From: an uncultured bacterium
GTDB lineage: Bacteria > Acidobacteriota > Thermoanaerobaculia > Multivoradales > JAHEKO01
Assembly (NCBI GenBank): GCA_905479655.1
Contig: CAJQNK010000003.1
Span: 1 to 33,994 of the forward strand
Length of the DNA stretch: 33,994 nt
Reading direction: 5' to 3'
The translations under genes were made by a program, and so were the position numbers. Below, one piece after another: positions 7,891-15,570 of the stretch. Positions within the stretch are counted from its first letter, which is position 1. Each line of letters starts with the position of its first letter. The notes beneath the pieces are model-generated. The model was not told where the DNA came from. It made no database searches and saw only the letters and a list, made by a program, of their open reading frames with translations.

Positions 7891-8841
7891 GTGTCGCGTC
7901 GATCTCGCTACCGTGTTCCCACGGCCCTGTGGCTGGCCGTGGCCGGCTCGATCGTGACGGCGTTCGTTCTCGGGGTGTGGCTCGGCGGTCGGTGGCCGGG
8001 GCAGGCGCCGCCTCGGTCTCCGGCCGTGACTCGACCGGCGGAGTCCGCCGAGAAGCCGACGAGCTCAGCCGAGGTGACCCCTCCGCCGCCACCCCGGGTC
8101 GGCGAGCCCGGCCCGGTCGGGAGCGCCGAGATCGGTCGTGAGGCCGTCGACGGCGTGCCGGTCCAGGGTGTGGCCGTGGCCCTCGTGATCGACGACCTGG
8201 GCCGCAGCCTGGAGGACGTCGAGAGTTTGTTGGCGCTCGGGGTCCCCCTCTCCTTCTCGGTGCTGCCGTACGAGACCCTGACCGAGCCGGTGGCGGACGA
8301 GCTGGCGCGTCGCCACGCGGAGGTGTTGCTCCATCTGCCCATGCAGCCCGAGGGTGGCCAGAATCCGGGTCCGGGCGCCCTGACGCTGGAGATGGGGCCG
8401 TCCGAGCTCTCCGCGGCGGTCCAGCGGGCCTTGGCGCAGGTGCCCGGCGCGGCAGGCGTCAACAACCACATGGGCTCGGGCTTCACGGCCGATCGGGCCG
8501 CCATGGAGGTCGTCGTGAGATGGGTGGCGCAGGGCGGCCGCTTCTACCTGGATTCGCGGACCAGCGTCGACAGCCTGGGCTACGCGGTGGCGCGGGCCGC
8601 AGGCGTGCCTACGGCGGCCCGGGATGTCTTCCTGGACGAGGACCGGGAGCCCGCCGCGGTGCGGGCGCAGTTCCGCCGGCTCCTGGATGTGGCGAGGGCG
8701 GAGGGGTCGGCCATCGCCATCGGTCACCCCCACGCGGCGACCCTCGAGGTCCTGCGCGACGAGGTGCCGAGGGCCGTGGCGCTGGGGTACCGGTTCGTGC
8801 CGGTGAGCGCTCTGATGGAGCGGCCTCACGAAGTCGGGTGA
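7891..8841 (+). CDS. Divergent polysaccharide deacetylase family protein (YibQ/DUF610)
   Basis: A 316-residue protein with an N-terminal membrane segment (about 10-33), a proline-rich periplasmic linker, and a divergent NodB-like domain. Recognisable motifs are ALVIDDLGRS, VLLHLPMQP, GVNNHMGSGF, FYLDSRTS, RDVFLDED and AIGHPHAATL. The family is widespread beside envC and S41 genes, as here. Its substrate is not established; a role in envelope polysaccharide or peptidoglycan remodelling is inferred from fold and context. The start is GTG 7891, which gives a sensible N-terminal anchor. A GGAAAG about 20 bases upstream is too far to be a normal ribosome binding site, so the start is the least certain part. 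The preceding hairpin (7833-7852) spans the previous stop. Confidence 0.88.
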   Translation: MSRRSRYRVPTALWLAVAGSIVTAFVLGVWLGGRWPGQAPPRSPAVTRPAESAEKPTSSAEVTPPPPPRVGEPGPVGSAEIGREAVDGVPVQGVAVALVIDDLGRSLEDVESLLALGVPLSFSVLPYETLTEPVADELARRHAEVLLHLPMQPEGGQNPGPGALTLEMGPSELSAAVQRALAQVPGAAGVNNHMGSGFTADRAAMEVVVRWVAQGGRFYLDSRTSVDSLGYAVARAAGVPTAARDVFLDEDREPAAVRAQFRRLLDVARAEGSAIAIGHPHAATLEVLRDEVPRAVALGYRFVPVSALMERPHEVG

Positions 8842-8884
8842 AGCTGGCCGCCCCCCGGTGGCAGCGCCGGACCGGAGGCTCGGC

Positions 8885-8890
8885 TATATT
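8885..8890 (+). promoter_or_regulatory. -10-like box upstream of the DUF1684 lipoprotein gene
   Basis: TATATT in an otherwise GC-rich 110-base gap is the closest match to a canonical -10 hexamer in the window. It would give a transcript start near 8897 and a leader of about 55 bases with a purine-rich ribosome binding site. No clear -35 box is seen at the expected distance. Confidence 0.4.
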
Positions 8891-8952
8891 GCGGCTCCGT
8901 GCCGGTCGGGAGCCCGGGCCGGGTCTCCGGAAGGGCGCGGGAGAGGAGAGCC

Positions 8953-9885
8953 ATGATCGTTCGCGGAACCTCGTCTGTCGTCGTCGCGCTCGCGGCGGCG
9001 GTCCTCCTTGCCGGTTGCGGCGGCCCCGAGCCTCCGGCGCCGGAGCCGTCCCCGGATCTCGAGGCCTGGCGCAGCGAGCTCGACACCTGGGTGGCGCATC
9101 GGGAGGAGAGGCTGCGCCAGCCCGACGGTTGGCTGACCCTGGTCGGCCTCCACTGGCTGGAGGAGGGCGAGAACCGGTTCGGCTCCGGAGAGGGCAATGA
9201 GGTGGTTCTCGAGTCGTCGGCGATGGCCGAGCGGGCCGGGGCCTTCGTCGTCGAGGAGGGCGGCGTGCGCGTCGTGCTCGACGCGGATTCGGGTATCACG
9301 GTCGACGGCGAGACGGTCATCGAGGCCGCGGTCGCGACGGACGCCGACGGCCCGGCCACGCTGTTCGAGAGCGGCTCGCTCTCCTTCTACGTCATCTCGC
9401 GCGAGCGCGGGTTCGCGGTCCGGGTCAAGGACGCCGAGAGCCCGGTGCTCACCGCCTTCGAGGGGATCCAGCGCTTTTCCGCCGATCCCACCTGGCGGAT
9501 CGACGCCCGTTTCGAGCCCTTCGATCCGCCGCGCGAGGTCCAGGTCCCCAACATCCTGGGCGAGCCCGCGACCGAGCTCTCCCCGGGCGAGGTCGTCTTC
9601 GACCTGGCGGGTCGGGCGTTTCGGCTGCGAGCGCTCGAGGGTTCCGACGGGGAGCTGTTCCTGGTGTTCGGCGACGAGACCAACGGCCACGAGACCTACG
9701 GCGGGGGCCGATTCGTCTACAGCGAGGTCCCGACCGAGGCGGGCACGGTGGTCGTGGACTTCAACCGGGCCTACAACCCGCCCTGCGTCTTCACGCCCTA
9801 CGCCACCTGCCCCCTGCCGCCGGCGGAGAACCGGATCGGCGTGCGGATCGAGGCCGGGGAGAAGATGTGGGGCGAGGGGCACTGA
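8953..9885 (+). CDS. DUF1684 domain lipoprotein
   Basis: A 310-residue predicted lipoprotein with signal VVVALAAAVLLAGC (lipobox LAGC). The family's characteristic opening (WLTLVGLHWLEEGENRFG) is followed by a beta-rich body. The strongly conserved end contains TYGGGRFVYSE, DFNRAYNPPCVFTPYATCP and ENRIGVRIEAGE. DUF1684 has no established biochemical function that I can state. ATG 8953 is chosen because GGAGAGGAG stands directly upstream and the lipoprotein signal begins there; an upstream GTG at 8899 would add 18 unlikely residues. It follows the YibQ-like gene on the same strand, with its own -10-like TATATT. It ends 30 bases from the convergent permease gene, with no obvious terminator between. 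Confidence 0.88.
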   Translation: MIVRGTSSVVVALAAAVLLAGCGGPEPPAPEPSPDLEAWRSELDTWVAHREERLRQPDGWLTLVGLHWLEEGENRFGSGEGNEVVLESSAMAERAGAFVVEEGGVRVVLDADSGITVDGETVIEAAVATDADGPATLFESGSLSFYVISRERGFAVRVKDAESPVLTAFEGIQRFSADPTWRIDARFEPFDPPREVQVPNILGEPATELSPGEVVFDLAGRAFRLRALEGSDGELFLVFGDETNGHETYGGGRFVYSEVPTEAGTVVVDFNRAYNPPCVFTPYATCPLPPAENRIGVRIEAGEKMWGEGH

Positions 9886-9915
9886 GGGTTCGTCGGCTCG
9901 CGCCCCCCGGCGTCC

Positions 9916-12456
9916 CTACTCCCGCAGCACCTCGACCGGCCTCCGCGCCAGGGCGCCGCGGCTCGCCGCGAGCCCGGCGAGGACGGTGAGGACGACGGCC
10001 CCGGCGACGCCGGCGGCGAGTCGCACGGGAACGAGGCCCCAGGGGACCTCCATCCCGTAGGTCAGCACCGCCCAGGCCAGGGCCGAGGCGCCGACGGCGC
10101 CCACCAGTCCAGCCACGAGGCCGATCAGGGCGTACTCCACCGCGAAGCAGGCGACGACGCCGCCGCGGGTCATCCCGAGAGTCTTGAGCAGGGCGACCTC
10201 CCGGGCGCGCCGGAGGGCGGTGGCGGAGACGGCGCCGCCCAGGATCAGGAGGCCCGCGGCGACGGTGAAGAGCCCCAGGAAGCGGACGCCGATCCCCAGG
10301 CGCTCGAGGACGCCGGCGACCTTCTCCATGATCTCGCGCACGCGGAAGAGGGTGACGTTGGGGAACTCGGCCGCGAGGCGGTCCTGGACCTCCTGCTCCC
10401 GCTCCCGGGGCAGGCGGACCGCGGCGAGACGCGTCGCCGGGACGCCCTCGACGGCGGACGGCTCCGCGACCATGAAGAAGTTGATCCCGAAGCTCTGCCA
10501 TTCGACGGTGCGCAGGCTGGTCACGGTGAGCGGCACCTCCACTCCTTGGACGTCGAAGGTGAGGATCGAGCCCAGGCCGACGCCGAGATCCCGGGCGAAC
10601 TCCTCCTCGAGGGAGATCTCGTCGACCTCCGGGTCGGACCAGAGCGAGCCGGCGATGATCTCGTTGTCGTCGGGGAGCTGGTCGAGCCAGGTGAGGCGCT
10701 TCTCGCCGCTCAGGGCCCAGCGGTCGCGCTCCTCGCCGTCCCTGGCCTTCTCCTCGATCAGCTCCGCCACCGGCCGGCCGTCCAGGGCCGCCAGGCGCGC
10801 CGTGATCAGGGGCACCGAGCGAATCTCCGTCGCCTTCTCGGCGACCAGCGTCGCCTCGAGCTGGGGCCACTGGTCGGGCTGAATGTCGATCAGGAAGACG
10901 CTGGGGGCGTCGGGTGGGAGGGAGCGCCGGAGTTCCTCGACCAGCCGGCTCTCGACGACGGCCATGGCCAGGACGACCAGCATGCCCAGGCCCAGGGAGA
11001 CGGTGGCGGTGACGGTGCCGGCGCCCGGACGACCGAGCGCGGCGAGACCGTAGCGCAGCGCGAGGCCCACCCTCTGGCGCGGCAGACGGCCCACCGCTCG
11101 CACCAGCAGCACCGCGGCGCCGGCCAGGGCCGCCGCGGCCACGCCCAGCCCGGCGGCGAAGGCGAGCCCGCGCAACGCGGAGCCCGACTGGGCGGCCGCG
11201 GTGGCCCAGATCGCCGCGCCGAGGGCGAGACCCGCGACGAAGCGGACACCGGTGTCGGTCGGCAGGGGCTCGGCATCCCGGCGCAAGACGCGGACCGGAG
11301 GCACCCGGCCGGCGGAGAGCAGGGGCGGAAGGCAGAAGGCCAGCGAGACGCCGCCGCCCAGGGCGATCCCGCGCAGCGCCGCCAGCGGCTGCCAGGCCGA
11401 CGGTGGTGCGGTGGGCAGGACGTCGGCCAGGAGATGCGGTACGAGCCACACCAGACCGAGTCCCAGGCCCGCACCCAGCAGCGAACCGGCGGCAGCCAGG
11501 ATCGCCGTCTGGCCCAGGTAGAGGAGCGTGACGTCCCGGGGTGTGAGCCCCAGGCAGCGGTAGACGGCGATGGCGTCGAGGCGCGCGGCGAGCCAGGCTC
11601 GAACCGTCTGGGCGACTCCGAGCCCCGCCACCAGGAGGGAGAGGAGGGCGACCAGGCCGAGGAACCGTTCGACGCGCCGAACCCCCTGACGCAGGGCCGG
11701 TTGGGCGTCGCGGAAGCTCTCGACCCGGAAGCTCGCCGGGTCGCCCAGGGTCTCCCGCAGCTCCTCGGCGAGGGCGTCGGCCTCCTCGGGCGGTGCGCCT
11801 GCGGGCAGCCGCACGAGCGTGCGGCGGGAGATCCGGCTGCCGAACCTCTCGAGCCCGCTCGCCTCGAAGGTCCGGCCGGCGAGGAAGACCCTGGGCCCGA
11901 GGCGGAACATGCCGTCGATGCGGTCGGGCTCCGAGGAGACGGTGCCGGTCACCCGCAGGGTGAGGTCGCCGATCCGCAGCTCGTCACCCAGGGCCAGGCC
12001 CAGCGCCGGCAGGAGGTCGCGGTGCACCACCACCGAGTCGCCCGCCAGCAGGTTGGCGAGGGGTCGCTGCGGCTCGAGCTCGAGGCGTCCGTAGAACGGG
12101 TAGCCTCCTTCGACCGCCTTGACCTCCACCAGCCGGCTGCCGCCTCGCCGGCCCGCCCGGGCCGGCACCGAAGCCATCGTGACCGTCTCGCGCAGCGTCG
12201 CGAGCTCGCCTCCCTCCACCTCGGCCAGCCGGTCGATCACGGCCTGGGGGAGAGGCTGTCTGCCAGCCACCACCAGGTCGGCGGCCAGGAGCTGGCGCGC
12301 CTCGGCCCGGATCGCCTGGCGCAGGCCCGCGGAGAGACCCGAGACCGCGACCACGGCGGCCACGCCCACCGCCAGGCAGACGACGAAGAAGGCCATGCGC
12401 CCCCGGCTGCCGCGGGACTCGCGCGCCAGGTTGCGCAGGTAGACCGCGGGCCTCAA
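9916..12456 (-). CDS. FtsX/MacB-type ABC transporter permease (YbbP-like)
   Basis: An integral membrane protein of 846 residues, built like E. coli YbbP. It has a first transmembrane helix, a large periplasmic MacB_PCD-like region, a block of helices with FtsX motifs (VAQTVRAWLAARLDAIAVYR), more helices, a second extracytoplasmic region, and a final FtsX block (SATALRRAREVALLKTLG). The last residues are RRPVEVLRE. Such permeases usually act as mechanotransmission or lipid-related complexes rather than classical pumps. The start is TTG at 12456, overlapping the TGA of the ATPase gene (TTGA), with GGAG upstream. It therefore forms a coupled pair with the ATPase. The neighbouring tesA gene reproduces the tesA-ybbA-ybbP set known from E. 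coli. Confidence 0.9.
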   Translation of the reverse strand: MRPAVYLRNLARESRGSRGRMAFFVVCLAVGVAAVVAVSGLSAGLRQAIRAEARQLLAADLVVAGRQPLPQAVIDRLAEVEGGELATLRETVTMASVPARAGRRGGSRLVEVKAVEGGYPFYGRLELEPQRPLANLLAGDSVVVHRDLLPALGLALGDELRIGDLTLRVTGTVSSEPDRIDGMFRLGPRVFLAGRTFEASGLERFGSRISRRTLVRLPAGAPPEEADALAEELRETLGDPASFRVESFRDAQPALRQGVRRVERFLGLVALLSLLVAGLGVAQTVRAWLAARLDAIAVYRCLGLTPRDVTLLYLGQTAILAAAGSLLGAGLGLGLVWLVPHLLADVLPTAPPSAWQPLAALRGIALGGGVSLAFCLPPLLSAGRVPPVRVLRRDAEPLPTDTGVRFVAGLALGAAIWATAAAQSGSALRGLAFAAGLGVAAAALAGAAVLLVRAVGRLPRQRVGLALRYGLAALGRPGAGTVTATVSLGLGMLVVLAMAVVESRLVEELRRSLPPDAPSVFLIDIQPDQWPQLEATLVAEKATEIRSVPLITARLAALDGRPVAELIEEKARDGEERDRWALSGEKRLTWLDQLPDDNEIIAGSLWSDPEVDEISLEEEFARDLGVGLGSILTFDVQGVEVPLTVTSLRTVEWQSFGINFFMVAEPSAVEGVPATRLAAVRLPREREQEVQDRLAAEFPNVTLFRVREIMEKVAGVLERLGIGVRFLGLFTVAAGLLILGGAVSATALRRAREVALLKTLGMTRGGVVACFAVEYALIGLVAGLVGAVGASALAWAVLTYGMEVPWGLVPVRLAAGVAGAVVLTVLAGLAASRGALARRPVEVLRE

Positions 12457-13145
12457 CCGCCGACGCTCCGCTCGTCGGCGACCACCCGGCCGTCGGCCAG
12501 GGCGACGCGGCGGCCGGCCAGCGAGGCCACGGCGTCGTCGTGGGTCACCATCACCACCGTGGTCCCCCGGCGCTCCCGGAGCTCGCCCAGCACCCGGAGC
12601 ACGAGCTGACCGTTGGCGCTGTCGAGGTTGCCGGTGGGCTCGTCCGCCAGGAGGATCGGAGGTTCGGCGGCGAAGGCTCGGGCCAGGGCCACCCGCTGCT
12701 TCTCGCCGCCGGAGAGCTGGCTCGGATAGTGGTGGCCGCGTTCGGTCAGGCCCACGGCGTCCAGCAGCTCGTCCGCCCGCCGCCGGGGTCCTGGCACCCC
12801 GGCGAGCTCCAGGGGCAGCAGCACGTTCTCGCGGGCGGTGAAGTTGGCCAGGAGCTCGAAGGTCTGGAAGACGAACCCGATGCCGTGTCGGCGCAGCTTC
12901 GCCAGCTCCCCCTCGTTCAGGTCGTGGATCGGCCGGCCGTCGATCAGGACCTCGCCGGAGCTGGGCCGGTCGAGGCCGGCCATGAGCGCCAGGAGGGTGG
13001 ACTTGCCGCTGCCCGAGGGGCCGACGACGGCCACGAACTCCCCGGCGTCGATGGAGAGGTCGACCTCGTCGAGGATCGTGAGGGGGCGTCCGCCCGAGTC
13101 CAGGCGCCGGGTGAGACGGCGGAGCTCGATGCGCGGCGTCGTCAT
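12453..13145 (-). CDS. ABC transporter ATP-binding protein (YbbA/LolD-like)
   Basis: Cytosolic ATPase of 230 residues from the MacB/LolD group. It has Walker [11 protein letters not shown]-loop FVFQTFELL, signature [14 protein letters not shown], Walker [15 protein letters not shown] and the switch histidine in MVTHDD. It energises the adjoining FtsX-type permease. ATG 13145 is chosen because TG-C-TACCTT lies eight bases upstream, the same geometry as other starts here, with no ribosome binding site; a TTG at 13154 falls inside that box. Unlike in E. coli, the gene lies on the same strand as tesA, though it seems to have its own promoter. Substrate unknown. Confidence 0.93.
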   Translation of the reverse strand: MTTPRIELRRLTRRLDSGGRPLTILDEVDLSIDAGEFVAVVGPSGSGKSTLLALMAGLDRPSSGEVLIDGRPIHDLNEGELAKLRRHGIGFVFQTFELLANFTARENVLLPLELAGVPGPRRRADELLDAVGLTERGHHYPSQLSGGEKQRVALARAFAAEPPILLADEPTGNLDSANGQLVLRVLGELRERRGTTVVMVTHDDAVASLAGRRVALADGRVVADERSVGG

Positions 13146-13153
13146 GGACGGCA

Positions 13154-13162
13154 AAGGTAGCA
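13154..13162 (-). promoter_or_regulatory. Extended -10 box of the YbbA-like gene (leaderless geometry)
   Basis: On the minus strand TGCTACCTT (TG-n-TACCTT) ends eight bases before ATG 13145. Transcription would start at or next to the start codon. No Shine-Dalgarno sequence is present between. Confidence 0.5.
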
Positions 13163-13229
13163 GGGTGTCGCGCTCGGGCGCGGCGGGAGTTGGATGGAGA
13201 CGGGTGGCCCGAAGCCTCGCGACCCTTGG

Positions 13230-13979
13230 CTACCGCCCCGCGACCATCTCCGCGAGAACCTCCACCAGGGCCGCCGCGGCCAACCGATGACCCTCCGCGT
13301 TCGGGTGGAGGCCGTCCGGCAGGTTGAGCTCGGGGCGGCCGGCGATCCCCTCGAGGAAGAAGGGGACGTAGGCGACGCCGGTCTCCTCGGCCAGGCGAGG
13401 GTAGATCGCCTCGAAGGCCTCCACGTACTCCCGTCCGTAGTTCGGCGGCAGGCGCATGCCGAGAAGCAGCACCCGGGCGTCCGCCTCGCGCGCCCGCTCG
13501 ATCATGCGCCGCAGGTTCTGCTCCGTGCGCTCGGGCGGCAGCCCGCGCAGGCCGTCGTTGCCGCCCAGCTCCAGAACCAGGATGTCCGGCTCCTGGCGCA
13601 GCACCCATTCGATGCGGCTCCGGCCGCCGGCGGTCGTGTCACCCGAAACGCCCGCGTTGACCACCTCCACGGCGAGCCCCCGGTCCACCAACACCGCCTC
13701 CGCCAGGGCCGGGAAGGCCTGCTCCGGGGCGAGGCCGAAGCCGGCGGAGAGGCTGTCGCCCAGGAAGACGATGCGGGTCGTCGCCCGCTCCTCCGGGCGT
13801 CCGGGTCGGGGCTCGGGCGAGGCGGGCGTGGGGGTGGCGGGAGGCGCGGCGGTCGTCTCCGAGGTGCCGGCCTTGTCGACGGAGGGAGCGCCACAGGCCA
13901 CGGCGGCGAGCGCCAGGAGCGGGAGCAGTCCCCGGAAGAGACGAGCGGGGAGACGCAGGTGGGACGGTGGACGGAGCAT
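13230..13979 (-). CDS. tesA: SGNH/GDSL hydrolase, TesA-type arylesterase/thioesterase
   Basis: A 249-residue secreted or lipid-anchored esterase. Signal peptide LLPLLALAAVAC gives a possible lipobox with Cys29, followed by a Thr/Pro-rich linker (about 35-65). The four SGNH blocks are present: I with Ser76 in FLGDSLSAG, II with the glycine in NAGVSGDTT, III with the asparagine in GGNDGLRG, and V with Asp/His in DGLHPNAEGH. Known TesA enzymes hydrolyse acyl-CoA, lysophospholipids and aryl esters in the periplasm. Start ATG 13979 is supported by TACGAT eight bases upstream, and gives a proper signal peptide; a longer reading frame exists upstream but lacks one. Its position beside the YbbA/YbbP-like genes is the known context. 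Confidence 0.9.
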   Translation of the reverse strand: MLRPPSHLRLPARLFRGLLPLLALAAVACGAPSVDKAGTSETTAAPPATPTPASPEPRPGRPEERATTRIVFLGDSLSAGFGLAPEQAFPALAEAVLVDRGLAVEVVNAGVSGDTTAGGRSRIEWVLRQEPDILVLELGGNDGLRGLPPERTEQNLRRMIERAREADARVLLLGMRLPPNYGREYVEAFEAIYPRLAEETGVAYVPFFLEGIAGRPELNLPDGLHPNAEGHRLAAAALVEVLAEMVAGR

Positions 13980-13987
13980 GGCTGGGA

Positions 13988-13993
13988 ATCGTA
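13988..13993 (-). promoter_or_regulatory. -10-like box of tesA (leaderless geometry)
   Basis: On the minus strand TACGAT ends eight bases before ATG 13979, with no ribosome binding site between. It lies in the 50-base gap after mazG, so tesA may have its own promoter in addition to read-through. Confidence 0.45.
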
Positions 13994-14029
13994 GCGACCC
14001 TCTCGATTGGTCGTGGTCACCGACCGCGT

Positions 14030-14827
14030 TTATCGGCGTTCCTGCTCCTTGGCCTCCTCCCACAGCTCGTCCATGGCCTCCAGGTCGGCCTCGCCCAGCG
14101 GGACGCCGCGGTCGGCCAGCCCTTTCTCGACGGACGAGAAACGGTGGCGGAACTTCCCATTGGTGGCCTGCAGAGCGGCCTCGGGATCGATCCCCAGTCG
14201 GCGCGCCAGGTTGGCGACGGTGAACAGCAGATCGCCGATCTCGCCCCGCACCTCGTCGACGTCGGGCTCCTCGCGGGCGAGGGCCTGGTGGAGCTCGGAG
14301 ATCTCCTCGCCGAGCTTCTCGGTGACGCCTTGGAGGTCGGGCCAGTCGAAGCCGACGGCCGCCGCCTTCTGGGTCAGACGGTAGGCCTGGACCAGGGCCG
14401 GCAGGGACGACGGAACGCCGCCCAGGAGACCGCCCTCGCCGCCGCCCCGCTCCGCGAGCTTGCGTCGCTCCCAGGCCCGGCGGACCGCCTCGGCGTCGGC
14501 CAACGAGTCGCCCCCGAAGACATGGGGGTGACGGGCGACCATCTTCGCCTCGATGCCGCGCGCCACGGAGTCGGCGTCGAAGCGTCCGGCCTCGCTTCCC
14601 AGCGTGGCGACGAAGGCCACCTGGAACAGGAGGTCGCCGAGCTCCTCGGCGATCTCGTCAGGGTCGCCGCCGTCGATCGCGGCGGCCACCTCGTGAGCCT
14701 CCTCGAGGAGGTAGGCCCGGACCGAGCCGAGATCCTGCTCCCGGTCCCACGGGCAGCCATCGTCGGAGCGCAGTCGCTCGACCAGTCGGGTCAAACGGGA
14801 CAGGCCGTCGTTCGGGTCGCTCTCCAT
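14030..14827 (-). CDS. mazG: Nucleoside triphosphate pyrophosphohydrolase MazG
   Basis: Cytosolic house-cleaning enzyme of 265 residues that converts NTPs/dNTPs to NMPs and pyrophosphate. Two MazG repeats are visible. The N-terminal one has CPWDREQDLGSVRAYLLEEAHE and ELGDLLFQVAF; the C-terminal one has VGFDWPDLQGV, EKLGEEISEL, and EIGDLLFTVANLARRLGIDPE. Conserved EExxE and ExxD metal-binding sets occur in both. The KMVARHPHVFGG segment is a further family marker. ATG 14827 is selected because the family starts just before RLTRLVERLR; a weak GAAGGA lies about 12 bases upstream. It is divergent from the DUF1844 gene. Confidence 0.95.
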   Translation of the reverse strand: MESDPNDGLSRLTRLVERLRSDDGCPWDREQDLGSVRAYLLEEAHEVAAAIDGGDPDEIAEELGDLLFQVAFVATLGSEAGRFDADSVARGIEAKMVARHPHVFGGDSLADAEAVRRAWERRKLAERGGGEGGLLGGVPSSLPALVQAYRLTQKAAAVGFDWPDLQGVTEKLGEEISELHQALAREEPDVDEVRGEIGDLLFTVANLARRLGIDPEAALQATNGKFRHRFSSVEKGLADRGVPLGEADLEAMDELWEEAKEQERR

Positions 14828-14906
14828 GCGGGCTGGAATCCTTCGTTCGCGGCGGCCCGGGGGCTCGGAGGCGCCGTCGGCCCCTTCCGCGCCCGGAAGG
14901 AGCCTT

Positions 14907-14917
14907 GGTACGATACC
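14907..14917. promoter_or_regulatory. Near-palindromic -10 box (mazG / DUF1844 divergent region)
   Basis: GGTACGATACC reads TG-G-TACGAT on the plus strand, eight bases before an ATG at 14923. On the minus strand it contains TATCGT, placed about 83 bases before the mazG start. It could therefore serve both directions. No -35 boxes are evident. Confidence 0.45.
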
Positions 14918-14922
14918 CCAGG

Positions 14923-14973
14923 ATGCAGTCATTCATCGAGGGCTCCGAGCGGGGCCGGGAGCGGGCATCGTGA
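14923..14973 (+). CDS. Putative 16-residue leaderless leader ORF
   Basis: ATG 14923 opens a 16-codon frame (MQSFIEGSERGRERAS) that ends in TGA at 14971-14973, overlapping the GTG start of the DUF1844 gene (GTGA). The ATG stands exactly eight bases after the -10-like TACGAT, the same spacing as at full-length genes in the window. It could be translated as a leaderless ORF that delivers ribosomes to the next start. The peptide has no recognisable motif. It might also be only the 5' leader, so this is tentative. Confidence 0.35.
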   Translation: MQSFIEGSERGRERAS

Positions 14974-15512
14974 GCGAAGAGAAGATCAAGGTGATCGACA
15001 AGAGGATGTTCGGCCCCGACGGCGAGCTCCGCGAGGAGTACCGCGAGCTGGCGGGCGCGGCGACCGGGGGCGCCGAGGTGGAGGAGGGGGCGTCGCCCGA
15101 GGAGGCTCGGTCGGAGACCCCGGAGCCGGCAGCCGAGAGGCCGACGACCCCGGAGTCCGTGCCGTCTTCGCGGGAGACCGATCCACCCGCCCACGGCGGG
15201 GACCCGGGCTCGGCCGGAGGCGACGGGGCGACGGAGGGCCCCCGGTTGGAGATCCCGTCGACCGGTGCGGGAGCGAAGCCCGGCTTCCTCGATCTGGTGG
15301 CGGCCGTGGCGGATCCGATCGCGCTGTATCTCGGAGATGCCCGGCTTCCCGAGGGTCAGTCGATGGAGAACCTGGAGGCGGCTCGCCTCTATATCGATCT
15401 GCTGGACGTGCTCCGGGAGAAGACCCGGGGCAACCTCGACGCGAGGGAGTCGGCCCTCCTGGAGGATCTCCTCTACCGGTTCAGGATGCGTTACGTCCAG
15501 AAGCGGGGTTGA
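14970..15512 (+). CDS. DUF1844 domain protein
   Basis: A 180-residue predicted cytosolic protein. The basic N-terminus (SEEKIKVIDKRMFGPDGELR) is typical of the family. An acidic, Pro/Gly/Glu-rich disordered linker (about 30-95) leads to the helical DUF1844 domain (about 100-178), with GQSMENLEAARLYIDLLDVL and NLDARESALLEDLLYRFRMRYV. Function is not established. GTG 14970 is the start because conservation begins there and a GGGAGCGGG lies just upstream; a longer frame from an upstream ATG would run through the promoter. The start overlaps the stop of the putative leader ORF. A TPR membrane protein follows on the same strand. Confidence 0.88.
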   Translation: MSEEKIKVIDKRMFGPDGELREEYRELAGAATGGAEVEEGASPEEARSETPEPAAERPTTPESVPSSRETDPPAHGGDPGSAGGDGATEGPRLEIPSTGAGAKPGFLDLVAAVADPIALYLGDARLPEGQSMENLEAARLYIDLLDVLREKTRGNLDARESALLEDLLYRFRMRYVQKRG

Positions 15513-15570
15513 GGGCCGTGTTGCTTCCCCGGTGACTCTCCTCGGGGTGCGAATCGGGATTGCAGCTGTG

